Origin: an uncultured Clostridium sp.
Lineage (GTDB): Bacteria > Bacillota > Clostridia > Clostridiales > Clostridiaceae
Reading direction: 5' to 3'
Length of the DNA: 12,077 nucleotides
Assembly (NCBI RefSeq): GCF_937920395.1
Contig: NZ_CALEVF010000382.1
Location: 1 to 12,077 of the forward strand
Positions 1 through 6,729 of this stretch are shown in pieces. Within the stretch, counting starts at the first letter, position 1; every line of letters starts with the position of its first letter. The translations under genes and the position numbers were made by a program. The notes under the pieces are model-generated. The model worked only from the letters and a program-made list of their open reading frames with translations. It made no database searches and was not told the DNA's origin.

Positions 1-740
1 CCACCAATATTTTTTATTAAAGAACCTGCAACTAAATCTGCACCAACATCTGTAGGCTCTGTAGTTTCAATAAATTCTCCATAACAATTATCTACAAAAC
101 AAATTACGTTAGGATTTATATCTTTTGCTGCTTTTATAATTTCTTCTATCTCACAAATTAATAAAGCTTTTCTCCATCCATATCCAGTAGATCTTTGAAT
201 ATGAACTAGCTTTATTGATTTATCGTTAAGCATTGTTTTTTTCATTAGATCTATATCAACCTTAGAATTTTTTAATTCCAGTTGTTTATATTTAACGCCA
301 AAATCTTTTAATGATCCGATATCTTTTTTATTGGTTATGCCAATTATGTTATGTAGTGTATCATAAGGCGTTCCACATACAGAAAGCATGGTATCATTAG
401 GTCTTAAATTACCAAACAATGCTGCCCCAATTGCGTGTGTTCCATTAACAAAATGTGGTCTAACTAGTGCACTCTCACAATTAAAAATTCTTGCATATAC
501 TTTATCTAATGAATCTCTTCCTATATCTCCATAACCATATCCAGATGAGTTTGTAAAATGAGATTCGCTAATTCTCTCATCTTGAAGTGCAGTCAAAACC
601 TTAAGTTGGTTAAACTCCCGCACTTCATCAAGCTTATCAAACTCCCCTTGCACATCTTTTATTGCTATATCATAGAGGCCTATAGTTTTTGAATTTATTT
701 TATACTTCTTTTGAAGATATTCTTTTGTTATGTCTAACAT
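1..740 (-). CDS. PLP-dependent YnbB / 'aluminium resistance' family enzyme (methionine gamma-lyase-like), 3' end outside window
   Basis: The first 246 codons of a gene that runs off the left edge; family members are about 400-430 residues, so roughly the N-terminal 60% is here. It starts at ATG 740-738 behind a strong AAAGGGG site. Visible family marks are SGYGYGDIGRD near residue 65, ALVRPHFVNGTHAI near residue 90, and DLVAGSLIKNIGG at the edge, where Lys243 (codon 12-14) is the expected Schiff-base lysine for pyridoxal phosphate. This is a fold-type I PLP enzyme of the group annotated as 'aluminium resistance protein' or methionine gamma-lyase family; the physiological substrate is not established. 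The usual Pro after Lys-Asn is Ile here. It lies 63 bp downstream of the SDR gene with no terminator visible between, so cotranscription is possible. In many Firmicutes the family sits near glnR/hfq/miaA; that context is not seen here. Confidence 0.85.
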   Translation of the reverse strand, partial: MLDITKEYLQKKYKINSKTIGLYDIAIKDVQGEFDKLDEVREFNQLKVLTALQDERISESHFTNSSGYGYGDIGRDSLDKVYARIFNCESALVRPHFVNGTHAIGAALFGNLRPNDTMLSVCGTPYDTLHNIIGITNKKDIGSLKDFGVKYKQLELKNSKVDIDLMKKTMLNDKSIKLVHIQRSTGYGWRKALLICEIEEIIKAAKDINPNVICFVDNCYGEFIETTEPTDVGADLVAGSLIKNIG

Positions 741-803
741 GATTTAGTTCCCCTTTGTATTATGTATTTTAATTTACCTCATTAATAATAACATATATCT
801 AAA

Positions 804-1478
804 CTATTTTAATATTATTGTGCCCTTTATTTGAATTTCCTCAGAATCAAAGGCTTGTATTCCTGATTTTTCTTCTACTGCAACTTTATACATTGCTTTT
901 GCCACAGTTTTTCCGTATACTGGCTTATATTTTTTTAGAGCACCATTAAATATAAAGGGAATACATTTTGAAATAACTTCTGCTGCTTTTTCACCAAACC
1001 TAAATTCGGCTCTATCTCCTAAAAGCAAAGATGGTCTAAAAATTTTAAGACCTTTTAATCCTAAGTCACTAAGTATAGTTTCCAATTGACCTTTAACTTT
1101 GTTATAGAAAACACTAGACTTTATATTAGCACCCATTGATGAAATCACAAGAAATTGAGATACATCATTTTCCTTGGCTTTCCTAGCTAATGAAACTATA
1201 TATTCTAAATCAACCTTTTTAAAGGCGTTTTTACTCTTAGCTTTTTTTATGGTTGTTCCTAGGCAGCAAAATATATGATTAAGCCTATCATCAAGCTTAT
1301 AGGTATCTATTAATTCAAAATTTATTATTTTCTCTTCAAGCTTTTTATTGTTAATTCCAGTAGGTTTTCTAACCCAAACTATCACCTTTTCATACTCTGG
1401 GGACTCTAATAATATATTAACTAAATTACCACCAACAAGTCCGGTAGCCCCTACTACTAATGCTGTTTTCTTTTCCAT
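804..1478 (-). CDS. NAD(P)-binding atypical short-chain dehydrogenase (HTATIP2/YbjT-like)
   Basis: A 224-residue single-domain Rossmann protein. The N-terminus has the nucleotide-binding loop VVGATGLVGG (TGxxGxxG, residues 8-17). Further marks are CCLGTT near 71-76, a serine pair in VISSMGAN (113-114) and a YNKVK motif giving Tyr125-xxx-Lys129, followed by LKIFRPSLLLGDR. This pattern matches the HTATIP2/TIP30-like and YbjT/YraR-type NAD(P)H-binding oxidoreductases; in bacteria their substrates are mostly unknown, sometimes suggested to be redox sensing. Length is normal (210-230). ATG 1478 has an AGGAGAGG site 8 bases upstream. The gene begins 40 bp after the second ATPase stop with no terminator between, so it may be the third gene of that operon, though nothing in the sequence links their functions. 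Family call is sure; reaction is not. Confidence 0.85.
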   Translation of the reverse strand: MEKKTALVVGATGLVGGNLVNILLESPEYEKVIVWVRKPTGINNKKLEEKIINFELIDTYKLDDRLNHIFCCLGTTIKKAKSKNAFKKVDLEYIVSLARKAKENDVSQFLVISSMGANIKSSVFYNKVKGQLETILSDLGLKGLKIFRPSLLLGDRAEFRFGEKAAEVISKCIPFIFNGALKKYKPVYGKTVAKAMYKVAVEEKSGIQAFDSEEIQIKGTIILK

Positions 1479-1518
1479 AATTACCTCTCCTTACGATTAA
1501 ATATATATAGTTTTATTC

Positions 1519-3072
1519 TTAACTACCCTTTTTAACCTCTTCAATAATTTCTTTAACAGTTTCCTTTAATTCCTCCCCAACTTTTTTATACTCTATATCA
1601 TATTTTTCATTTTGACTTTTTATAAAGTACATTAAAGCATAATAAGTAGGCTTAAATTTATCCTTTAGCATAAGTTCTTTTTCATTAAATAGATTTAGTA
1701 GAGTGTTATATTGTTTTTTAGTCATTAGTAATATAAAATATTCATTAATGAACTTATCATATTGGTCTGTATCATTGGTTACTTGTAAAAACAAATGAGC
1801 CTTTTGAATGGATTCTTGTATTTTATCATTAAGAAGTAAGGCTTTCGATGATTCATAAATAGTACTAAAATCATTGTTTTCACTTTTATTAACTAGGGTG
1901 TCCCTATTACACCAGTTTTCTAAAAATTTTATAAGCCATAATACCTGCTGTTTCTCTTTTTCTCCTCCAAATCTTATTAGATACCATATGTTAAAGAATC
2001 GATCTTTAATTTGATACATATAATTTTTCTTATTTATAGGTATTTTATTTATCACTCCATTTTTTTCTAATTGATTTAGCTGAGCGGATACTTCTTTGCT
2101 TTGCATCCTTACTTTATCCGCAATTTCTCTAGTTGTTATGGCTTCCCAGCTTAAAGCAATAATATCAACAATTTCTTGTTGAACTGGAGATGAATTATCC
2201 ATAATGTGTTTATAAAGAGGTGTTACTCTATCTGCTAAGGTATAGATGTCTTTAAGAGCCAGGCCCCTATCATTGTCTTCACTATTGAAAATCAATGACA
2301 TTATTCTAGGAACTCCACCAGTTAACCTCCTATATGCTTCTATTTTACCTTTATTATCTTTGATTATTTCCTTTATGTTCTTATTATTAAAACCTTCACC
2401 TAATTTTTCAAGAAAGTCATTAGTTTCTTCTGTAGTTAAGCCTTTCAATGCTATTAATTTAAAGAAGTCATAAAATGGTTTTTCATAATCAAAAGTAAAC
2501 TCTAAAACCTCTGAGGATGCTCCTATAAAACGAATTTCAGCAGAGGTTAATAAAATTTCTCTAAGTTTTTGTTGCTCAATAAGTTTAAATTTTTTTAAAA
2601 TTATCTCAGCATTATCTATTAGAAGTATTAACTTTTTATTTTTTTCTTTAAGTCTTTGTTCAATTATTTTAAAAGATATATCCTCGTAGTCATCTTTCTT
2701 TGCATATGTAGCCATATGATCATAAAGTCCTTCAAATTCATAACTCTCTTTTTCAAGATTTTGGGCAACTACCTCCCAAAGCTTAAATAATCTACGAATA
2801 CTATATTTCTCCTCTGGTAAAATAACTGGAATAAGTTTTTCTTTTAATTCTGGATCTCTTTTTATTTCAAAATATAACCTTTTAAGCAAGGTTGTTTTAC
2901 CATACCCTCTTTGAGCCTCTATCATATAATGTTGCTCTGGATATTTCATGTCTGAACTTTTTATATCATTTATAATTTTCTGAAATTCTTTTTTTCTTAT
3001 TACAAAACTATTAATTAATTCTTTCTGTGTTAAATTGTTGGGGTTATAAAAACTTATACTATTAGTTTGCAT
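1519..3072 (-). CDS. AAA-type ATPase B of a coupled pair, with winged helix and C-terminal helical region
   Basis: 517 residues, resembling the archaeal-ATPase/STAND-like P-loop group. Walker A is EAQRGYGKTTLL (52-63). The Walker B strand is LILLIDNAE (149-156), with Asn where the catalytic Glu usually follows Asp153, so hydrolysis may be weak or supported by the partner. FIGASSEVLEF near 190 looks like the sensor-1 strand. A winged-helix segment follows at about 295-355 (ITTREIADKV, then QLNQLEKNGVINK), ending in RFFNIWYLIRFGG, a mark of this family. The last 140 residues are helical, look TPR-like, and end in a Lys/Glu-rich helix. The start ATG overlaps the last 11 bases of the upstream ATPase gene and has only a weak site (GGTGGTG), implying translational coupling and a matched amount of the two proteins. 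Function unknown: a signalling or defence NTPase pair, or a regulator, are all possible. Confidence 0.8.
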   Translation of the reverse strand: MQTNSISFYNPNNLTQKELINSFVIRKKEFQKIINDIKSSDMKYPEQHYMIEAQRGYGKTTLLKRLYFEIKRDPELKEKLIPVILPEEKYSIRRLFKLWEVVAQNLEKESYEFEGLYDHMATYAKKDDYEDISFKIIEQRLKEKNKKLILLIDNAEIILKKFKLIEQQKLREILLTSAEIRFIGASSEVLEFTFDYEKPFYDFFKLIALKGLTTEETNDFLEKLGEGFNNKNIKEIIKDNKGKIEAYRRLTGGVPRIMSLIFNSEDNDRGLALKDIYTLADRVTPLYKHIMDNSSPVQQEIVDIIALSWEAITTREIADKVRMQSKEVSAQLNQLEKNGVINKIPINKKNYMYQIKDRFFNIWYLIRFGGEKEKQQVLWLIKFLENWCNRDTLVNKSENNDFSTIYESSKALLLNDKIQESIQKAHLFLQVTNDTDQYDKFINEYFILLMTKKQYNTLLNLFNEKELMLKDKFKPTYYALMYFIKSQNEKYDIEYKKVGEELKETVKEIIEEVKKGS

Positions 3073-4237
3073 TCTTTTTACACCACCACATTCTTAATAT
3101 GGGAGAAGTAAATGTATAAAATTTCTCCTCATCATCATTATTTATATATCCATCATCTATAAGAGTGTTTAACAGGTCTTTATATGTTTCGCAAAGATCA
3201 TATTTCACAGCGTAATTGTACATTTCGTTATAAGATATCTTCTTGACCTCCGATGTTGATATTATATTTAATACTTCTATAATAAACTTATAGTCATTAT
3301 TTTTATACACCACAAGTCTTTCTTGCCAACTACTAAATTTATTGTTTTCTTCGATCATACGTTTAATTGCAATATCTACTGATTTATTATGTATAATGCA
3401 TAGATTGTCTTCATCATAAATGTCTTGGAGCTTATCCATAGCAAGTTGAATATAAAAAGGAATTAACCATTTAATTTCACTTAGCATATGATTTATAGTA
3501 TCATCGTCCATAGAAAAATCTAGTCCTTTAAGTAGCTCATTTACAAGGTTTTTTCCTTCTGATTCACTTAGTGGAGTGACTTTTACTATATCTAAGTCAT
3601 TTATAAACTTTGAAGAATCCATTCGTCTTGCAATACCCTCAAGGCTTATTGAACCTGTATATATAAATTGAAATTTATTATTTATATCACTATTTTGTCT
3701 TAAAACTCTATTACTCTGGAGCAGATGAACTGCATATGGAGTACCTTCTTTTTGTTGAATATTCTCGATTGTTTGAGCAAATTCATCTATCATTATAATT
3801 AATTTGTGCCCTTCTAAATCAATGGACCTCATGATTTCTATAAATTTATCATAATAATTATATTCAATATTTTTGCTAAACTTAACGGAGTCTATACCAA
3901 CCTCATCTATGCTTTTAAAAACATTTTTAGCAATGTCTCTTATTGAATTTATTACTTTATCTCTTTTTCTTATTGAATCACAATTCAATATAGCCTTTAC
4001 AATTTCTTTATAATACTTATTCTCGTCATATACTGATTCCGTAATTACATAAACTACATAGTACTTCTCCCTTGGGTTATCCTCTATATATCTCATTAAG
4101 GATGTCTTTCCTACTCTTCTTGGAGCAGAAATTATAATGCTACTATCTGAATCTATTTTTCTCCATAATTTATTTATTAGAATAGGCCTTTTAAAAAAAT
4201 TGTCACCTCGTGCAGCTTGCCCAGTTGTAATTTTCAT
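3062..4237 (-). CDS. AAA-type ATPase A of a coupled pair, with C-terminal winged helix
   Basis: 391 residues. Walker A is ISAPRRVGKTSLM (36-48, Lys44) and Walker B is LIIMIDEF (146-153, Asp151-Glu152), both intact, so this is probably the hydrolysing member of the pair. FIYTGSISLEG near residue 195 fits a sensor-1 strand and resembles the archaeal-ATPase (MNS-type) group. The C-terminal 60 residues form a likely winged helix that ends TSPILRMWWCKK, matching in position the FNIWYLIR motif of ATPase B, so the two may share ancestry. The N-terminus (TGQAARGDNFFKRP) precedes the P-loop without extra domains or membrane segments; a cytosolic protein is expected. ATG 4237 has a strong AGGAGG 8 bases upstream. 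It is the first gene of the unit, with a perfect sigma-A promoter and an inverted repeat upstream. Specific role not recognised. Confidence 0.8.
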   Translation of the reverse strand: MKITTGQAARGDNFFKRPILINKLWRKIDSDSSIIISAPRRVGKTSLMRYIEDNPREKYYVVYVITESVYDENKYYKEIVKAILNCDSIRKRDKVINSIRDIAKNVFKSIDEVGIDSVKFSKNIEYNYYDKFIEIMRSIDLEGHKLIIMIDEFAQTIENIQQKEGTPYAVHLLQSNRVLRQNSDINNKFQFIYTGSISLEGIARRMDSSKFINDLDIVKVTPLSESEGKNLVNELLKGLDFSMDDDTINHMLSEIKWLIPFYIQLAMDKLQDIYDEDNLCIIHNKSVDIAIKRMIEENNKFSSWQERLVVYKNNDYKFIIEVLNIISTSEVKKISYNEMYNYAVKYDLCETYKDLLNTLIDDGYINNDDEEKFYTFTSPILRMWWCKKNAN

Positions 4238-4278
4238 AATTAGTACCTCCTACTGTTCCTTTATTCCTTATATTTACA

Positions 4279-4307
4279 ATTATACCTAACAAAAAATATT
4301 TTGTCAA
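4279..4307 (-). promoter_or_regulatory. Perfect sigma-A promoter for the paired-ATPase operon
   Basis: Read on the minus strand, TTGACA (4307-4302) and TATAAT (4284-4279) are separated by exactly 17 bases. That is full consensus in both hexamers, rare in real genomes. Transcription would start near 4272, leaving a leader of about 35 bases with AGGAGG before the ATG at 4237. An unrestrained promoter this strong would be costly, and the overlapping inverted repeat suggests repression. Confidence 0.8.
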
Positions 4308-4330
4308 GTTATTTAACAAAATATTTTTTG
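4290..4330. promoter_or_regulatory. Perfect 15-bp inverted repeat over the -35 region: putative operator
   Basis: Left arm 4290-4304 (CAAAAAATATTTTGT) and right arm 4316-4330 are exact reverse complements around an 11-base centre. The left arm fills most of the promoter spacer, and the -35 hexamer (4302-4307) spans its inner edge, so a dimer bound here would block RNA polymerase. Arm centres are 26 bp apart, which suggests two dimers, or one dimer reading the ends, or looping. No matching known operator is recognised. As RNA the right arm and most of the left lie upstream of the start, so a terminator role is unlikely. Confidence 0.6.
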
Positions 4331-4565
4331 CCAAATAGAATAAGGCGCAAAAAAATATCACACCTATTATGAGTGTTGTAACTTAGATCAACAATTATGT
4401 AACAGCTAGCAAAACATGATTCTTGTAGTTTTACGAATTTAGAAAACACCAAATACCTCTCCATATGGAGTCAGCAACACATGAACCCATTACACTTTTT
4501 AATATAATATTTGTCATTCTCTCTCCCCTTTCACTATATACATAATATTTAAAATTATTATGATA
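4331..4565. other. Intergenic stretch upstream of the ATPase operon
   Basis: Apart from the short remnant frame at 4431-4517, no intact gene, tRNA or strong terminator is seen. The minus strand holds a second short open stretch (about 4312-4464, beginning with ATG but without a ribosome site) that looks like noise or decay. Base composition is slightly richer in G+C near 4440-4490 than in the flanks, in line with former coding sequence. Confidence 0.4.
4431..4517 (-). pseudogene. Short reading frame, possible remnant of an ADP-ribosylglycohydrolase N-terminus
   Basis: 28 codons from ATG 4517 to TAA, preceded by a purine-rich AAAGGGGAGAG site. The start MTNIILKSVMGSCVADS resembles the N-terminus of ADP-ribosylglycohydrolase (DraG-like) proteins, where a MGxCVxDALG-type motif carries metal-binding Asp. 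After the Asp-Ser the similarity stops, and the other two frames also close within about 150 bases. It may be the stub of a deleted gene, joined to the ATPase operon by a deletion or insertion near 4430-4470, or a leader peptide, or chance. The good ribosome site argues against pure chance. Similarity judged by eye. Confidence 0.3.
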
Positions 4566-5183
4566 CTAACTTATAACCTCACCTATATATTTTTTTATGA
4601 TTTTATTAAATTTGTTCCAGTATGGTGGGTATTCATTACTTCCACACTTACTAATTTTATTGCAATCAGTAAAACTTATTTTAAGTTTCCACTGTGTACC
4701 GTCACATATATCATTATCATAATATTTATCTTTCCAACAGCTTATTTCTAAAGTAGTTAGATCCTCTATAAAATCAAACCATTGTTCTGATGTCAAAGGT
4801 ATTTCTTTTAATATAAAATCAGGATTAAGATTAATATCACTTTTGGGATGTTTTAAGTCAATAAACATTCCACCTGGTGTTTCTGCATACCTGATTAGCT
4901 TATTTTTTCTCTTTCCATCAATTAATATAAATTGAGATGTACCAAAATATCCACCCACTGAAAATTCAAACAAGGTCATCTCAGAAAAAAGATATAGTCC
5001 GTTACCACCAAAGTTCTGTTCACAACTTTTACAATGTCTAGTTGGAGTTATTATTGGAAGACAGCATCCACCTAATACTAATTCTCCTCGTTTAGATGCT
5101 TCAAAAGCTTCACTTGTTGGCATCCTATATAGTATCTTCACCGTGTCCATTGAACCACATGCAGGACATCTTCTTTTGGTCAT
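4566..5183 (-). CDS. Zinc-ribbon hypothetical protein
   Basis: 205 residues, function not recognised. The N-terminal 60 residues hold two CxxC knuckles, CPAC (Cys6, Cys9) and CKSC (Cys51, Cys54), with a GGCC pair (Cys40-41) between; this is a zinc ribbon interrupted by a short insert. The middle part (65-150) contains mixed strands, and the C-terminus has DGTQWKLKISF, then KYGSNEYPPYW-like sequence (CGSNEYPPYWNKF), a short motif seen at the end of many clostridial hypothetical proteins of unknown role. No signal peptide or membrane segment. Start ATG 5183 is set by AGAGGTGA six bases upstream. It is 383 bases upstream of the ATPase promoter region and 159 bases downstream of the small membrane protein, so likely its own transcript. 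Nucleic-acid or protein binding through the ribbon is a guess. Confidence 0.75.
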   Translation of the reverse strand: MTKRRCPACGSMDTVKILYRMPTSEAFEASKRGELVLGGCCLPIITPTRHCKSCEQNFGGNGLYLFSEMTLFEFSVGGYFGTSQFILIDGKRKNKLIRYAETPGGMFIDLKHPKSDINLNPDFILKEIPLTSEQWFDFIEDLTTLEISCWKDKYYDNDICDGTQWKLKISFTDCNKISKCGSNEYPPYWNKFNKIIKKYIGEVIS

Positions 5184-5256
5184 CTATGTCACCTCTTCTA
5201 AATTTGATACAAAGCTTTAATACATATATTTTTTCTAGTTTAACATTGATTTTATT

Positions 5257-5286
5257 AACTTCCAATTATAAGAATAATGGGAAGTT
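5257..5286. repeat. Hairpin-forming inverted repeat between two minus-strand genes
   Basis: Arms AACTTCC (5257-5263) and GGAAGTT (5280-5286) pair, then one mismatch, then five more pairs (5265-5269 with 5274-5278) around an AAGA loop. It lies after the stop of the small membrane protein gene and before the zinc-ribbon gene, where a terminator would be expected, but no T-run follows on the minus strand, so Rho-independent termination is doubtful. Confidence 0.45.
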
Positions 5287-5342
5287 GATCAATAACTATT
5301 ATGGTTCTTTTTTAATATATGGTGCATTACAATATATGAATA

Positions 5343-5669
5343 TTATGCCTCGCCGTATATTTCAGAGAAATATAAAATCCACGATTTTGTAACTTTAAAA
5401 TTACTCATTGGATTTCCTGTTCCTCCATCATATACGGTGAAATCAGTAATTACGTAAATCATAGCATTTTCCTTATCAAGGGTATCTTTATCCAGTTCAT
5501 ATTGACCTTTATTAATGTCTATGGTCGCTTTAAAAGCTCCAATTGGATGTCCAGTTACAAATAAATTAGTTCTAATAGATATTTGAGGAGTTATATGAGT
5601 TATAATAACTCCTCCAATAATTATTATTAAAGTGAATAATATTATAATAATTTTTCTAACAAACTTCAT
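5343..5669 (-). CDS. Small membrane-anchored hypothetical protein
   Basis: 108 residues from ATG 5669, chosen over an earlier in-frame ATG at 5705 because AGGAGG lies six bases before it. Residues 1-6 are positively charged (MKFVRK), followed by a strongly hydrophobic stretch of about 19 residues (about 7-25, IIIILFTLIIIIGGVII), then ITPQISIRTNLF and a soluble C-terminal domain of about 75 residues. There is no clear lipobox or signal-peptidase site, so a single-pass protein with an extracytoplasmic domain is likely. The soluble part (GHPIGAFKATIDINKGQYEL, then TDFTVYDGG) looks like a small beta-sheet domain; no family recognised. It follows the broken mtnN gene after 68 bp and has its own strong ribosome site. 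Confidence 0.7.
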   Translation of the reverse strand: MKFVRKIIIILFTLIIIIGGVIITHITPQISIRTNLFVTGHPIGAFKATIDINKGQYELDKDTLDKENAMIYVITDFTVYDGGTGNPMSNFKVTKSWILYFSEIYGEA

Positions 5670-5737
5670 TAGTTTCCTCCTCATTAGTACGTTATATTTT
5701 ACCAATGTTACGCACTATAAAAAAACATATTTTATAT

Positions 5738-6414
5738 TTAAAAATTATTAAGGATTTTGTTTGTTATCTCTATACAAATTCTTGCAGATTCATTAACTGC
5801 ATTTTTGAATTCACTAACTCCACCAGTAATGCTATCAGATACAGTTTTTATCAATAAACATGGAGTTTTATTTTTATTACAAGTCAATACAATTCCAGCA
5901 GCCTCCATATCACAAATATCTGCATTAAAGTTATTATGCAATTCTTCTTTTTTTCTTTTCTTGCAATGAATTTATCTCCCGAAGCACAAATTACTTTTCT
6001 TAATAATGGTTCATTTTCAAGTGCCTTATCCACGATTTTCTTTGTTGTAGATATATAAACACTCGGATATTCAAGATATCTTCCAACATCGCATCCATCA
6101 GCCTCTGATGTATCAAAATCATAGTGGACAACACTTTCAACAATACACGTTCTTGCTAATGACATCTCATGTGTCAAACCACCTACAACACCAAAGTTTA
6201 CAATAAAGTTCACTCTTAATTGTGATATTAAAAACTGTGTTGTCATAGCAGCAGCAATTTCCCCTGCTCCACTATGTATAACAAATAAATTATTTTCACC
6301 TAATTTATATTGATATACCGAATATCCTGCAAATTCTAATTTTTTAATGGATACCCCATATTTATTTAATACTGCTTCTATTTCAACAGCTACAATCATT
6401 CCTATATTTTTCAC
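5738..6414 (-). pseudogene. mtnN: 5'-methylthioadenosine/S-adenosylhomocysteine nucleosidase, reading frame split by a -1 shift
   Basis: The family enzyme cleaves the N-glycosidic bond of MTA and SAH in methionine salvage and the activated-methyl cycle. Two frames together give it: the first runs GTG 6414 to 5884, the second from about 5947 to TAA at 5738. N-terminal IGMIVAVEIEAVL carries the catalytic-base Glu region, HSGAGEIAAA and VNFGVVGGL are nucleoside-phosphorylase-fold marks, and the second frame has CDMEAAG (substrate-binding Glu) and TVSDSITGG (proton-donor Asp). Joined by a -1 shift at 5947-5953 the product is about 225 residues, the normal length, with no residue lost. Unshifted, the product lacks the C-terminal active-site half. 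GTG 6414 is chosen over GTG 6423 because GAGGTGA lies six bases before it. Causes: loss of one A from an A8 tract, sequence error, or programmed slippage. Confidence 0.8.
5947..5953 (-). other. A_AAA_AAG slippery heptamer at the mtnN frame change
   Basis: In the upstream frame the codons read GAA AAA AAG, so the heptamer A AAA AAG is aligned as in the dnaX -1 frameshift site. Slipping back one base continues GAA GAA TTG CAT, exactly the second frame. About seven bases further on there is only a 5-bp hairpin (TGCAT/ATGCA, ten-base loop), and no Shine-Dalgarno-like stimulator is seen upstream. Loss of one A from GAA AAA AAA GAA would create the same heptamer. Confidence 0.45.
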
Positions 6415-6423
6415 TTTATTCAC

Positions 6424-6729
6424 CTCATAATATAAATATATTTACGTGACCTTATTCGACATAGTCGACATATCTCTTTTATTCTTTTCCACTATACTCA
6501 TCAATTAAATATTCATTTTTCCAACTTCTCATTATTAGCCTAATGGTTATATGGATAATTAGAAAGTATAATCAAAATATTCATCTTTTCATTAGTACAT
6601 AAATTTGTATATGTAGCCTACAAAGGAACTTGTGCATTTTCACTCAATTCTGTTTTAACACCTTATATGTATCAGTCCAATTTTTTGCTTCAAAATCACC
6701 ATTTTCATCTTCATCCCTAATACGTTTAT
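6424..6729. other. Gene-poor stretch with short coding-like remnants
   Basis: On minus, 6733-6644 reads 29 coding-like codons to a TGA (DEDENGDFEAKNWTDTYK), in a different frame from the acidic protein gene just upstream; see that gene. A further 17-codon frame (MRSWKNEYLIDEYSGKE, about 6533-6480) has no ribosome site. A direct repeat CGACATA occurs at 6457-6463 and 6466-6472, overlapping a TCGAC-ATA-GTCGA palindrome (6456-6468), 42 bases before the mtnN start; it could be an operator. No tRNA or terminator seen. Confidence 0.35.

Noticed and set aside
2246..2473. Plus-strand open frame within ATPase B
   Set aside because: Antisense shadow of the winged-helix-side coding sequence; no ribosome site and low-complexity Leu/Ser composition.
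4290..4330. Inverted repeat as a Rho-independent terminator for the upstream gene
   Set aside because: The stem is nearly all A:T, the loop is 11 bases, and it overlaps a perfect promoter; an operator role fits better.
5096..5392. Plus-strand 98-codon frame spanning the gap between the zinc-ribbon gene and the membrane protein
   Set aside because: It overlaps two well-supported minus-strand genes at both ends and has no convincing ribosome site.
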